Shown here one piece after another: positions 1 through 10,308 of a stretch of DNA of 64,000 nucleotides. Numbering within the stretch: the stretch's first letter is position 1; each line of letters begins with the position of its first letter. The position numbers and the translations under genes were made by a program. Under the pieces are notes generated by a model that saw only the letters and a program-made list of their open reading frames with translations, was not told where the DNA came from and did not search any database. This DNA is from Ruminimicrobiellum sp045223915 (GTDB lineage: Bacteria; Elusimicrobiota; Endomicrobiia; Endomicrobiales; Endomicrobiaceae). The stretch is from the NCBI GenBank assembly GCA_045223915.1, contig JBGUZU010000044.1:1-64000 (forward strand). Direction: 5' to 3'.

Positions 1-222
1 AATTTAAGAGCTTCTATTAATGGAGCTGCAAAACTTACTCCTGAACAAGTAATTGATATTTATACAAGATCAAATCAAGGTGAATCTAATATAAAGTTAG
101 GTCATGAATTTAATGTTCATCCTGATACTATCGGAAAAATTAAAAATAAAAAAACTTGGAAACAACTTTTAAGTAATATTAACAAAGGTTCAACGACTAT
201 CTCGGAAGAGAGTAGGATATAA
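1..222 (+). CDS. C-terminal part of an intron-borne homing endonuclease (truncated by window edge)
   Basis: The open frame enters from the left edge and ends at TAA 220-222, giving 73 residues. It contains a helix-turn-helix-like stretch (LTPEQVIDIYTRSNQGES, then HEFNVHPDTIGKIKNKKTW) of the NUMOD/IENR1 type that forms the DNA-binding tail of intron-encoded HNH or GIY-YIG endonucleases. The catalytic domain must lie left of the window, so the nuclease class cannot be decided here. It sits inside the group I intron that interrupts the terminase gene, and its last codons run into the intron core, as in the other introns of this window. Role inferred: spread of the intron into intron-less terminase alleles. 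Confidence 0.7.
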   Translation, partial: NLRASINGAAKLTPEQVIDIYTRSNQGESNIKLGHEFNVHPDTIGKIKNKKTWKQLLSNINKGSTTISEESRI

Positions 223-332
223 GCGATTGATATCCGAAGCAGAAAAGGAAGAAATGATATAGTCTAATCTTTATGGAAACATAAAGCAGCGAAAGCGCAT
301 ATAAGAGTAGCGTCTTATATGGAATACAAATG
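1..332 (+). ncRNA. Group I intron, 3' portion, in the terminase gene
   Basis: Bases 190-270 carry group I core pairings: an ACGACTATC strand (193-201) and, downstream, GATATAGTCT followed by a hairpin with arms around CTTTATG/CATAAAG. The same core words recur in the nrdD intron of this window. The intron is taken to end at G332, because the other introns here end in ..ATG before the exon and because starting exon 2 at T333 gives an open terminase frame. The 5' half and the first exon are outside the window. The exact 3' splice site is inferred from pattern only. Confidence 0.75.
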
Positions 333-868
333 TAGGAGTTGGATTGGTAGATTATTTAATTAAAGCTCAAGACACAGACGATGGTGAGTTTTTACCGCCT
401 TTTGGTGTTTATAATACTGATGAATATCCAGAATATAAAAAATTTATAACACCAGATACGGAAAGAGATGTTTTATTTTTAATTAAAGCTAATGCACCAA
501 TAAATACAGAAGCATATTCTTATGTGCAGTCACAAATGTATAATGGTAAAATTAGATTTTTAATAGATGAAAGTTTAGCTAAAACAAAATTAATGTCTAC
601 TAAAGTTGGGCAAAATATGGATATAGATCAAAGAAATGAGTATTTAAGGCCTTTTATTTTAACCTCTGTCTTAAAATAGCAAATGTTAAATTTAGTAGAA
701 GAAAATGAAGGAATTAATATTATTTTAAAACAAAATAATAGAAGTATAAAGAAAGATAAATTTTCAGCTTTTTTATATGGATTATATTATGTAAAAAAAG
801 AAGAAGATTTAAGTCGTAAGAAAAAGAAACGAAATATTTCAGATTTTCTATTTTTTACTCCTTCATAA
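333..868 (+). CDS. terL: Terminase large subunit, 3' exon
   Basis: This exon encodes the C-terminal nuclease half of the phage DNA-packaging motor, which cuts concatemeric DNA and drives it into the prohead. The exon opens with VGLVDYLIKAQD (about residues 4-15), the type of conserved acidic segment found in RNase H-like TerL nucleases, followed by about 160 further residues. The first exon with the ATPase motifs lies left of the window. One in-frame TAG (677-679) is bridged as Gln, and the frame then runs to TAA 866-868. Directly downstream come an endonuclease gene and the portal gene, the usual packaging order. The family call rests on this segment and on gene order, not on a complete protein. 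Confidence 0.7.
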
Positions 869-935
869 AAATTAGGACAAAAATTATTAAAAGAATTTTG
901 AGAATTTTTATATAAAATAGAAAGGAAAGATGCAT

Positions 936-1292
936 ATGCGAGCTTCAAGAGGAGAAATTAAGATTTAGGAAATTTTGAAGGCATCTGGATTGAGTTTCGC
1001 AGAAGAATATTCTTTTCCAGATTTAGTAAGTAATACTGGCCGACCGCTGAGATTTGATTTTGCGGTGTTTGATGATTAGCAAAATTTAGATTTTTTAATT
1101 GAATTTCAAGGGATCCAACATTATTAGCCAAAATAGGTTTTTGGCGGAATAAGCGGATTGCGGAAACAGCAATTTAATGATATGAAGAAGCGAGAATATT
1201 GCAAAAAACATAATATTAATTTAGTAATTATTCCCTATTGGGATGAGGGTAGGATTACTTATGATTATATTATTAGTGCGGCAGGCTGGTAA
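936..1292 (+). CDS. Free-standing EDxHD/Vsr-like homing endonuclease
   Basis: The 118-residue product contains the pattern RFDFAVFD, then LIEFQGIQHY about 15 residues later, then KREYCKKHNINLVIIPYW. These are the D/E, hydrophobic-IE-x-x-G-x-QHY and C-terminal strand elements of EDxHD (Vsr-like) nucleases. Four TAG codons are in frame, one of them just after the QHY motif, so the protein exists only under TAG recoding. An AAAGGAAAG ribosome site lies 921-929. ATG 936 is preferred for spacing, but ATG 930 is possible. The gene sits between terL and the portal gene, and its end overlaps the portal start. It is probably a mobile gene rather than a packaging factor. Confidence 0.7.
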
Positions 1293-2889
1293 TAAAAATG
1301 AAAGAGAGGTATCTGACGCTTTGATTAATAGAATGGCTTATATTAAAGAAAAAGGGTTTGATATGATTCAAGCAACAGATAACCTAGAGAGTGATTTTGC
1401 TCCTATTGATTTTGCTAAAATTCGGATAGGAGTAAAATCTGTTTCTGATGCCATTTTAAAATTGGGAGATTTAAGAAAAGTTAATCCTTCTTTGGGAGAT
1501 AAAATTACTATATTGAAGGCCATTCATTATGGTGATGCTTAGAGAATGAGAGAGATTTCAAATTATTTTTATAAAATAAGCGGTATCTATCAAAGATTAT
1601 GTAGATATATGGCATATATGTATAGATATGATTGGCTTGTAACTCCTCATTATATAGAAGATGTTAATTCTAAAAAGTTGTTAGAGAGTTTTAAAAAAAC
1701 GTTATTATATTTAGATAATTTTAGTCTAAAAAAACTTTTTGGAGAAATTGCTTTAAAAGTGGTAAAAAATGGTTGTTATTATGGTTATTTAGTTACAAAA
1801 GAAAATAATGCTGCTCTTCAATAGCTTCCTATAAGATATTGCAGATCTCGATTTTTTATTGATGGAAAACCTGCAGTTGAATTTAATATGAAATATTTTG
1901 ATGATATGTTTTCTAATTCCTAGCAAAGGGCAAAAATATTAAAAATATTTCCTGAAGAATTTTAGATAGGTTATAAATTATATAAGCAAGGAAAATTAAA
2001 ACCTGATTTTCCTGGAGATTCTGCGGGATGGTATTTATTAACAAGTAAGGCTGTTATTAAATTTAGTTTAAATGAATAGGATTTTCCGCCTTTTATTTCA
2101 GTAATTCCTGCAATTGTAGACCTTGATGCGGCACAAGATTTAGATAGAAAGAAAATGCAACAACAATTATTAAAAATTATTATTCAAAAAATGCCAATTG
2201 ATAAAAATGGGGATTTAGTATTTGATGTAGAGGAAGCTCAACAGCTCCATAATAATGCGGTTCAAATGCTGTCTAAAGCAATTGGTATAGATGTATTAAC
2301 TACTTTTGCAGATGTTGAAGTCGCAGATATGGCAGATAATTATACAAGCACTTCAACAGATGGATTAGAAAAAATAGAAAGAGCTGTTTATAATGAGGCG
2401 GGAGTTTCTCAAATGCAATTTAATACAGATGGAAACATTGCTCTTGAGAAATCTATTTTAAATGATGAGGCTTCAATGTGGAATTTAATTCAACAGTTTG
2501 AAGAGTTTATTAATATTTTATTAATGCCTTATAATAAAACTCCAAAGAAGTTTTATTTTAGAGCGCAAATCTTACCAACAACGATTTATAATTATAAAGA
2601 GTTGGCAAAGTTATATAAAGAACAAACTCAATTAGGTTATTCAAAAATGTTGCCACAAATTGCTTTGGGGCAGGCTCAAAGTGCTATTCTCGCAAATGCT
2701 TATTTTGAAAATGATATTTTAGATTTAGTGAATGTTTTTATTCCTCCGTTAATGTCAAGCACGATGAATGCAGAAGTGTTGAATAAAAACAGAATAAAAG
2801 AGGGCGGCGAATAGGGAGCCGGTAGGCCAGAAAAAGCAGATGATGAAAAATCAACAAAAACAATTCAAAATAAAGAAAGTATGAGTTAA
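1261..2889 (+). CDS. Portal protein
   Basis: The 542-residue product is read through six in-frame TAG codons (near 1540, 1822, 1921, 1963, 2077 and 2812) to TAA 2887-2889. The portal forms the ring at the capsid vertex through which DNA enters and to which the tail attaches. The call rests on position between terL and the protease-scaffold gene, on length, and on portal-like segments: an N-terminal helical part, GCYYGYLVTKENN in the middle, and a C-terminal helical stretch around QMQFNTDGNIALEKSI. ATG 1261 is preferred over ATG 1243 because AGGGTAGG lies 7 bases upstream. Either start overlaps the preceding endonuclease frame. The C-terminal tail is charged. Confidence 0.75.
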
Positions 2890-2973
2890 TAAAAATATTA
2901 AAAAATTTTTGGGTAAAAATTGATAAAAGTTTATTTGGAATTTTTATAATAAATAGAAAAGGAGAAATAGTTT

Positions 2974-4302
2974 ATGCATCAATCTATTGCAACTATTGAT
3001 TCTCCAGAGTTTATAAATCTTCGTCCATTAGATGTTAATCCTTTAATGTCTGAGTGTGAAATAAAAGTTTTATATGTAGGAGCAAATAGAAACCGATCTT
3101 TTATTAGTAAAGAAGTGGCAACCAAGATTGGAGAAACTCTTCGAGGGGCTCCAATCGTTGGCTACTACAAAAAACCAAAAGAAGATTTTGCTGACCATGG
3201 AGAGAAACTTATTATTGATGATGAGGGAATACATTTTGAATGTCAAACCGTCCCTTACGGTTTTGTTTCTCCTGATGCTAAAGTTTGGTTTCAAGATTTT
3301 GAAGACCATGATAATATGGGGAATTCAGTTATTCATACTTATTTAATGACTACTGGATATCTTTGGACTTCTCAGTTTCCAGAATCCAGCTTACCTGTAA
3401 ACTAGGGGCGTCCGCAATCTATGGAACTTTTTGAGGCATCTGTAGATGGACAATGGGAATACAATTATGATAAAGAAATGGATTTCTTTATAATTAATGA
3501 CGCTATTGTTTCAAAGTTATGTATTCTTGGCGATGATGTTGAACCCTGTTTTGAAGGGGCTTCAGTAACAAAACCGGAAGTAAGTAAAAAATTTACATTA
3601 GATGATAAATTTAAGAACACTCTTTATAATATGATGCAAGATTTAAAGAATGTCTTAAATGGAGGGAAACAACAGATGGAACATGAAACAACATTAACTT
3701 TCACAGAACAAGAGGCTGTTGTGGAAGAAACTTCGGAAGTAGTAGAAGAGGTTTCAATAGAAGAGTCTCCTGTTGTTGATGAAACTTCTGTTTCTTCTGA
3801 TTTTGCAAAAAAAGAAAACGACGAAAAAGAAAAAGACACTTCTGATGAGAACCCAGTTGATGATGATAAAGAGGACGAAGCTAAAGAAGAAGAGGAAGAA
3901 AAGGAAGAAGATAAGAAAAAATTTGCTCTTCTTTCCCAAGAATTTGAAGAATTAAAAACTTCTTATAGCGCTCTTCAAACTCAATATCAGGAGCTTTTAA
4001 ATTTTAAAACTGAGATTGAAAATCAAAAGAAGGATGCTCTAATTTCTGAGTTCTATATGCTTGCAGATGAAGATAAGGCAGATGTAATTGCGAATAAAGA
4101 AAAATATACTTTAGATGAAATTAAAGCAAAGCTTTCAGTTATTTGTTTTGATAAAAAAATTAATTTTTCTGTTGCAGAGCCAGGAGAAAAAAATGAAAAG
4201 ACAGATGAAACAAAAATTGATAGCATTATGACTTATTCTTTAACACCAGAAATATCTAATTTGCCCGATTGGGTAAAGATGGTTAAAGAAGAAATGAAAT
4301 AA
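2974..4302 (+). CDS. Prohead maturation protease fused to scaffold
   Basis: The product is 442 residues and crosses one TAG at 3403-3405. Residues 1-200 resemble the prohead protease domain, with GAPIVGYY near residue 61 and a GRPQSMELF block after the recoded codon, a motif typical of these serine proteases. Residues 240-330 are an acidic, Glu/Lys-rich region and coiled coil (EEEEEKEEDKKK, then LKTSYSALQTQYQELL), as expected for a scaffold that organises capsid subunits and is later degraded. Protease-scaffold fusions directly before the decoration and capsid genes are common in tailed phages. AAAGGAGAAA precedes the ATG. Because the TAG falls beside the catalytic-type motif, the active protein depends on recoding. 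Confidence 0.75.
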
Positions 4303-4329
4303 TTTTACTAGTAAAGGAGATAAAAATAA

Positions 4330-5013
4330 ATGGCAAATGTAACAAGAAAAGGTTATGGTCAAGTTGAGCCAAACCACCTTTCTGGAATTGTAGAAGGTAG
4401 AATTTATGCTCAGTTGCCTGCGGCTACTGTTACTACATCTTCAGGGAAGAAAATAATTACTCCTATTGCTCAGCTTGAACAGGGCCAATTTGCAAAATAT
4501 GATTATGCAACCGGCGTTGTCAATTTTGATGGAGATGGAGATTTCTATCTTGTATATAATGAAGAAAAACTATATGATGAAAGATATCAAAGCCACAAAG
4601 ATTTTGTATTAAAAACTGAAGATTTTACTACTGGTAATTTTCATAGTGGAATTGGAAAAAATGAAATAACTCTTGATACCACTACAACTCCTCATACTAC
4701 AAGTGCTACTTCAGATGGTAAATTCATTTATCCAAGATTAATTGGAACCAATGTAGGTGATATTATTACTACTAATACTATTTATGCAGCTAATACTTCT
4801 AATACTGCAGATGTTGTTATAGGAGATAGCACTGAACTTGTTGTAGGAACATATTTACAACCAAGTACTTCTACAGGATTCTTAGAGGTTCTTAAAAGCA
4901 GTGGAAATGTAGTAACTTCTTTAACGGGTGTTACTACTATGACTTGGAAAATTGTAAGAGTTTATACTATGCCAGATGGTCAAACTGGTTATAAAATTCA
5001 AAGAGTTGTATAA
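4330..5013 (+). CDS. Probable head decoration or stabilising protein
   Basis: The product is 227 residues, rich in Thr, Gly and Val, and has no membrane segment. It lies between the protease-scaffold and major capsid genes, where decoration proteins are usually encoded. The segment YGQVEPNHLSGIVEGRIYAQLP near the N terminus is followed by a beta-rich middle with Thr tracts (DTTTTPHTTSAT). It has no TAG codon, like the capsid gene next to it. An AAAGGAG site lies 8 bases before the ATG. The function is inferred from position and composition, and I do not recognise a specific family. Confidence 0.5.
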   Translation: MANVTRKGYGQVEPNHLSGIVEGRIYAQLPAATVTTSSGKKIITPIAQLEQGQFAKYDYATGVVNFDGDGDFYLVYNEEKLYDERYQSHKDFVLKTEDFTTGNFHSGIGKNEITLDTTTTPHTTSATSDGKFIYPRLIGTNVGDIITTNTIYAANTSNTADVVIGDSTELVVGTYLQPSTSTGFLEVLKSSGNVVTSLTGVTTMTWKIVRVYTMPDGQTGYKIQRVV

Positions 5014-5030
5014 TGAAGGAGGAAAAAGAT

Positions 5031-6113
5031 ATGGCATTAAATAAAGAACAACTTATTGAACTAGCAAGAGCTAATGCTAAGGCATCTTTGAATCCTTCTA
5101 AGAGTTTCTCATTTAATGGAGAAAGTCTTTCAGCAGAAGCTTTGAACACAACATTTATTAAAGAATTAAATGAACTGGGTGCAACCCCACAGGATTTTAG
5201 AGAAAATAAAAATCTTATTTTTACACTAATGGAAGTTAGTTTAACAGAGGTTCTTCCTCAGAAAGTTATGCAAGCATATGGTCAATTTGCCGATGTAAAG
5301 ACTTTTGCTCAAGGTACAAAACCTGTTTATAAAATTAGAATTAGTGAAGCCTCTAAGAAACGTGCAAAGCAGTTTGTAACAAGAGTAGGACTTGCAGGTA
5401 GATATGAAGTATTTAAGCTTGACGGTTCTACATTTGAAGTTCCCACTGCTGCTTATGGTGGAGCTTCTCGTATTGAATGGGAAGAAATGTTAGATGGCCG
5501 TATGACTATGAATGATTATTATAGTCTTGTTTTAGAGGGCATGGATGAAGCTGTTTATGGTGAAATTGCGAAAGCTCTTACCGCTTTAAAAGACAATGTG
5601 CCTGCATTACAACATCATGCTCAAGCTGGCTTTACTGATACATCTATGGATACTTTACTTCAAATTGCTGATAGCTATGGTGGAAAAAGCACCATTTATT
5701 GTACTTTTGAATTTGCTGCGCAGATGCTACCAAGTAATGCTAGTCAGTGGTCTGATGGAATGAAAGATGAAATTTGGAGCAATGGATATTTTACAACTTA
5801 TAAAGGACATCGTGTAATTATTTTACCTCAGTCTTTTGTAGATAATATAGGTAAGACAGCTCTTTATGCTGATAAAGTTATAGATCCTTCTCTTGCATAT
5901 ATTATTCCCACAGGAGCAGAAAAACCCGTTAAAGTTGCTTTTGAAGGAAGCGCTCAAGTAAAATCTTTTGATAATAGAGACTGGTCTACAGAAATTCAGA
6001 CTTATCAAAAACTGGGTGTGGCTACTTATTTAGTAAATCCTGGAATTTGCATTTATGAAAATACTTCTTTAAAACCTTGGATTGGCACTAAAAACGGAGT
6101 AGCAGGTTCTTAA
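5031..6113 (+). CDS. Major capsid protein (HK97-like)
   Basis: The 360-residue product is the most capsid-like protein in the window. It has an N-terminal helix (LNKEQLIELARANAKASL) and an E-loop-like region around residues 85-120 (VYKIRISEASKKRAK). An alpha/beta P-domain follows, with LQIADSYGGKSTIYCTFEFA and WSDGMKDEIWSNGYFTTYKGHRVIILPQS, as in HK97-fold proteins. AAGGAGG lies 9 bases before ATG 5031, so this start is preferred over the upstream ATG at 5013. The gene has no TAG codon and uses the GC-richest codons of the late module. A strong terminator follows it. These traits fit the most highly expressed late product. Confidence 0.8.
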   Translation: MALNKEQLIELARANAKASLNPSKSFSFNGESLSAEALNTTFIKELNELGATPQDFRENKNLIFTLMEVSLTEVLPQKVMQAYGQFADVKTFAQGTKPVYKIRISEASKKRAKQFVTRVGLAGRYEVFKLDGSTFEVPTAAYGGASRIEWEEMLDGRMTMNDYYSLVLEGMDEAVYGEIAKALTALKDNVPALQHHAQAGFTDTSMDTLLQIADSYGGKSTIYCTFEFAAQMLPSNASQWSDGMKDEIWSNGYFTTYKGHRVIILPQSFVDNIGKTALYADKVIDPSLAYIIPTGAEKPVKVAFEGSAQVKSFDNRDWSTEIQTYQKLGVATYLVNPGICIYENTSLKPWIGTKNGVAGS

Positions 6114-6129
6114 TAATTATTAAAAACTT

Positions 6130-6172
6130 TATATTCAGCAAGGAAAATTTTTATTCTTCCTTGCTGAATATA
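6130..6172 (+). terminator. Hairpin terminator after the capsid gene
   Basis: Perfect 16-base arms at 6130-6145 and 6157-6172 (core TTCAGCAAGGAA/TTCCTTGCTGAA) enclose an 11-base T-rich loop, 17 bases after the capsid stop. It may cap or stabilise the capsid mRNA and lower expression of the genes that follow. Confidence 0.75.
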
Positions 6173-6215
6173 AATAAATATAAAAATAAATGGAGATAAA
6201 AGGAGTCTAAATTTT

Positions 6216-6791
6216 ATGGATAATAAAACTATGGTTAAAGTTATAAATAAATATAATGGTTCAGTTGGATATGAAATTCCTGAACTTGGAATTAATAGAA
6301 TTTTCTATCCAAAAGAAAATAAAATGTTAACATTTGAAGAATTAGAAAAATTATCATTTATTCCAGGTGGCACAGAAATTTTAAGAAATTATCTTGAAAT
6401 TGCTGATGAAAACGTTGTTCAAGAATTATTTAATAAAGCATCAGAACCAGAATACCATTATTCTGAAGAAGATATTAAAAAAATTATGACAACTGGTACA
6501 TTAGACCAGTTTTTAGATTTATTAGATTTTTCTCCTACAGCAACGAAAGAAATTATAAAAGAATTAGCAGTAAACCTTCCTTTAAATGATATGGAAAAAA
6601 GAGAAGCTATTCAAGAAAAACTTGGTTTTAATGTTACAAAAGCTATTGAAATTAAAAACACAAAATTTGATAGTGAAAAAAATAATGAAGTTATTAAATC
6701 TTCAAATACGCATAGACGCGCAGCGCCTCTAGTTAAAAAATAGACAACCGTAGCACCTTCAGGAAGAAGATATAATCCTGATAAAAAATAA
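6216..6791 (+). CDS. Structural protein of unknown role (head-completion region)
   Basis: The 191-residue product follows the capsid terminator with its own AAAGGAG site. The frame crosses one TAG (6741-6743) and adds a basic tail that ends at TAA 6789-6791. The sequence is acidic and helical (PEYHYSEEDIKKIMTTGTLDQFL, then LLDFSPTATKEIIKELA). I do not recognise a family. Its place between the capsid protein and the connector suggests a head-completion or decoration role, but this is positional inference only. Confidence 0.6.
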
Positions 6792-6818
6792 TTCCAATAA
6801 AATAGGAGGAATGCAAAC

Positions 6819-7433
6819 ATGAGAATAACTTCTTTTGCTTTTGTGTATGATTCCTTTCTATCAAAAATCACAGATGATATGTATTTAGAATTAAATTAGC
6901 TTGATACATTTAGAATGTTAGAACAGTTACTGCTTTCTGCAATCGAAAAATTTGAATTTCCTAGGATAGATTTAACAGATTATGAAATTTTTGAAATTTC
7001 AGATGTTCGAACTTATAATGGGGCGGAAAGTAATTACCAAGATTTTTTAGCAACAATTTATGAAGGCGGCTATTTTAATTGCACTCTTTCTCATTAGGAA
7101 GTTAATATTCTTGCTGTATATATGATTGTAGAATGGTTAAGTCAACAATTAGCAAGCATTGAAAACACTAGAATGAAGTACAGTGGATCAGATTTTAAAT
7201 TTACTTCTCAAGCTAATCATATGCATAAAATTTTGCAATTAAAAAAAGATTATGAAAGAGAAGGCTTTCATTTACAACGTTTATATAAACGCAGAATTAA
7301 AGATGACAATGGTATTATGAGATCTACATTTGGAGTGTTAAGGGAATACTCTCCTGTTGTTTATGTTGACAGCCGTTAGACCGATAATGTTCTTAATCTT
7401 ATTTTAGATGGGGGAACTCCCTTTTGGGATTAA
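6819..7433 (+). CDS. Probable head-tail connector protein
   Basis: The 204-residue product spans three TAG codons. It is mostly helical, starting RITSFAFVYDSFLSKITDDMY, with a middle segment EVNILAVYMIVEWLSQQLASIE and a basic region LQRLYKRRIKDDNG. Size, position after the capsid gene and helical make-up match the gp6/gp15-type adaptor that sits under the portal ring. A TAGGAGGAATG site lies before the ATG. Assignment is by context and fold impression, so confidence is moderate. Confidence 0.5.
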
Positions 7434-7445
7434 GGGGGAACTTTT

Positions 7446-7961
7446 ATGGCACATAAACAAATAAAAACTCATATACTTTTAAGAAGAGGCTTTTTAGCAG
7501 AGTGGGAACAAAAAAATCCTATATTATCGGCTGGATAGATGGGAGTAGCATTAGACGTAGGTCGATGTAAAATTGGAAATGGGGTATCAACCTGGAATCA
7601 ATTGCCATTTTTTGTTCTTACTTAGGATTTAAATAATTATGCACAAATAATTATAAAAAATGAATAGGATTGGGCCTCTAGTTCTTTTACTGTATCACAT
7701 AAAGGTCAAATTTATGTTTATATAAAACAAAATCAAAATAATGAAGAGATTACATCAGCAAGAATTAAAATTGGAGATGGAAAAACTTTTATTTTAAATT
7801 TACCTTTTGTAGATGATTTTGTAAAGGAATTATTAAATAATCATATTCAAAACACAGATGTTCATACAACCTTAACAGAGAAAACATTTTGGAATAATAA
7901 AATTAATATAAATGATATTTCTGGAGTTGTTGAAAATACATTAATTTTTAATAGAAATTAA
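7446..7961 (+). CDS. Head fibre-like protein with an Mtd-N-like module
   Basis: The 171-residue product crosses three TAG codons. Its N-terminal part reads RRGFLAEWEQKNPILSAGQM, then GVALDVGRCKIGNGVSTWNQLPF. This matches the short module (a receive-and-display turn around KIGDG) that opens many phage tail-fibre and receptor-binding proteins, as in the major tropism determinant N-terminal domain. A second KIGDGKTF copy occurs near residue 110. GGGGGAAC precedes the ATG. It is probably an exposed virion protein, and whether it is on head or tail is not clear from sequence. Confidence 0.55.
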
Positions 7962-7977
7962 GGGAGGAAAATAAAAT

Positions 7978-8961
7978 ATGTCTTATACAGATATAAGCAC
8001 TCCTGTTATTGATAAAATAAGATTACCTAATTATAATTCATCTACTGGAGATGGAGAATATTATATTGCAGATAGAGAATTAAGAAATGTAGTTGCTGGA
8101 TTAAGTGAACTTGTTGCTGGCGGTGTTACATTTGTTATAGGATGGGACGGTGCTTCTACTCCAGTTGTATCTGACATCCCCGCAGGAGTTAATGTGTATT
8201 ATGCGGCAAATGTTGGTGACACTCCTACTAAATATACTGGAACTTTAACCGCTGCAAATGCTCAACCGGGAGCTTTTTATTTAATAAAATCCATTACCTC
8301 TCCAGCTTTAGCGGAAACTAATGACACAATTGATGTATACGATGAATATGTACGAATTCAAACTAATGCTAATCCAGCTACATATGCTTGGGAGAAAATT
8401 GGAGACACTCAACTTAATCTAACAAGCGTTGTGACTGGAGCTTCTTTAACCAAAGAAACTGATACAGTTATTGGCTCTGATGCTACTTTTACTATTACTC
8501 AACCAACTATTACTTTAACCGCTAATAATGCGACTGCAACAGGAAGAAAATAGTATGTGGAAGATATTACAGTAACTCAAAAACATTTGTCATCTTCGAC
8601 TTCTGTTAGCTCAGGAAGTAATGATATAGTTACTAATGTAGTAAAAGCAATTACTTCTTCTTCCAGTAATAACGATTTATTAAAAGGAGTCAGTGTTTCT
8701 AATGGTGTTTTAACTTTTGGAGCGGTTTCTTATTCTACTGATAGCGTTTTAGGATCAGACACTACGTTTAGCGCAACAACATCTAATTCGCTTGAAGACT
8801 CAAGTAGCTCTGGTAGTGTTGAAATTACTGCAGGAGTTTCTTCAGACACAAAATATTTATCTGCATCTGCTTCTGGGGCTAATACAGCTTGGAATAATAA
8901 AGATTCTGTGACAGTATTAACTAATGTAACTGATGTCTCAGTGACAAAAGGCAGCGTTTAA
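7978..8961 (+). CDS. Ser/Thr-rich virion surface protein
   Basis: The 327-residue product crosses one TAG at 8551-8553. The first half contains WEKIGDTQLNLTSVVTGAS, which closely resembles a segment (FEKIGDTAINYSVMTGAS) of the tail fibre-like protein encoded at 56160-57620 on the other strand. The second half is a low-complexity beta-type region with repeats around VLGSDTTFSATTS and LLKGVSVSNGVLTFGAVS. Such chains form fibres or capsid-bound adhesins in gut phages. AGGGAGGAAA lies before the ATG. It belongs to the same operon as the preceding Mtd-N-like gene. The exact role is unknown. Confidence 0.55.
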
Positions 8962-8985
8962 TTTTAATAGAAAGGGAAGTTGACA

Positions 8986-9315
8986 ATGTTATTAAAATAT
9001 GATATTCAAATAAATTCTAATATTATTGTTCAACGATTCCAAAGTTTAATAAATCAAGTATATAAGTTACTTCCAATAAGAGAAGAAAACTTAGATTGGA
9101 AAAAACCTTTATAGACAATTATGGAAGAATTAGCGGGGATGCAAAGACTTTTGAATTGCGGCGATTCAGAAAATTATCTTACGCTTTTAAATAAGTTGGA
9201 AGGATTGTATTTATTATAGTCAAATGATAGTTTTAAAAATTATCGTAGAACTATTTTTGAATGTTTGAATTTAATGAATACATTAAAAAAGGATTTATGT
9301 CTTTAGAATTGTTAA
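8986..9315 (+). CDS. Small structural-region protein, unknown
   Basis: The 109-residue product contains three in-frame TAG codons and ends at TAA 9313-9315. It is helical, with hydrophobic heptad-like spacing (IVQRFQSLINQVYKLLP; YLTLLNKLEGLYLLQ). It overlaps the next gene by 19 bases, which suggests translational coupling. No family is recognised. It could be a head-completion or tail-chaperone component. Confidence 0.6.
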
Positions 9316-10283
9316 AACAAAGACTTAATTATCGTGGTGGGAATCAAGAAGAAAGAATGATAAAGGATAAATTACAATCATTGAAAAAAGCTTTATTATA
9401 TTCTTATCAAGCCGCAACCGCCCAATTATCAGATGGCAGAGAATTTAGATGTTTAATTAATCCAGATAAAAATAATCCTGCTTATGATAATAAGATTATT
9501 TCAATTCCATTTCAAGATATATGTTTAAATAAAAAACAAATAGGAAAAACTTCTGAAGGATAGGAAATAATAGGAATGAAACCTGGTGATGTGTTTGTTT
9601 GGAAAGAAACAAATACTCATTGGTTAGTGTTTTTACAAATATTAAATGAAACAGCATATTTTCGTTCAGAAATAAGAAGATGTGATTCTTAGGTGTTTAT
9701 AAATGGAGTTTCTTACTGGATATATGTAAGAGGACCTGTTGAAACAGATATTATTTGGAAACAAAAAGCCAATATTGATTGGAATAAATTAAATTATTCT
9801 TTGGTAATTTTTATTACTGCAGATGAAAATACTAATCAATTTTTTTCAAGATTCGCAAAAATAAAAATTAAAGATCCAAGAGATAATAAAGAAAAAACTT
9901 GGCGGGTAGCGGGTGTTAATCCTTATTATGGAGATGGTATTATTCAAATTTTTGCAGAAGAATATTTTGAAAATGAAATAGAATAGGCTGTAAAGAAATT
10001 AGAAACTGCAGAACAAAATAATGAAAATCCTATAGATGAAACTGCTGCGTATATTGATGGACCAAATAAAATTCAAACTTATAGTATGAATAATTATACT
10101 ATAAAAAATGCAACAGGTGGAAAATGGTATTTAAATTGGTTTGGAACTTAGATTGATTTAGATTGTTCATCTGATACATTAGTATTAGAAAATCCATCAA
10201 AGTAGCAAGGTCAGACTACATTAATATATAGGATTTAGGAACAAGATGATATTATTTTAAATATTAAAATTGTTTCTTTATAA
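9297..10283 (+). CDS. Structural protein with C-terminal Ig-like part, unknown
   Basis: The 328-residue product is continuous only if six TAG codons are read as sense. The N-terminal third is helical and basic. The middle (KPGDVFVWKETNTHWLVFLQ) is followed by an Ig-like C-terminal stretch (GGKWYLNWFG and IVSL at the end). ATG 9297 has AAAAAAGGA just upstream and is preferred over the longer frame. Position in the neck and tail part of the operon suggests a tail-completion or neck protein. The family is not recognised. Confidence 0.55.
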
Positions 10284-10308
10284 GGATATAAAAGGAGAGA
10301 CAAAACAT

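Noticed and set aside
1540..2814. Several short separate genes in the portal region
   Set aside because: The pieces are separated only by TAG, keep one frame and lack their own ribosome sites. A single recoded portal gene fits.
3624..3939. Ser-rich and Phe-rich open frames on the - strand opposite the scaffold
   Set aside because: They are complements of an acidic low-complexity coding region, with no ribosome site or homology signal.
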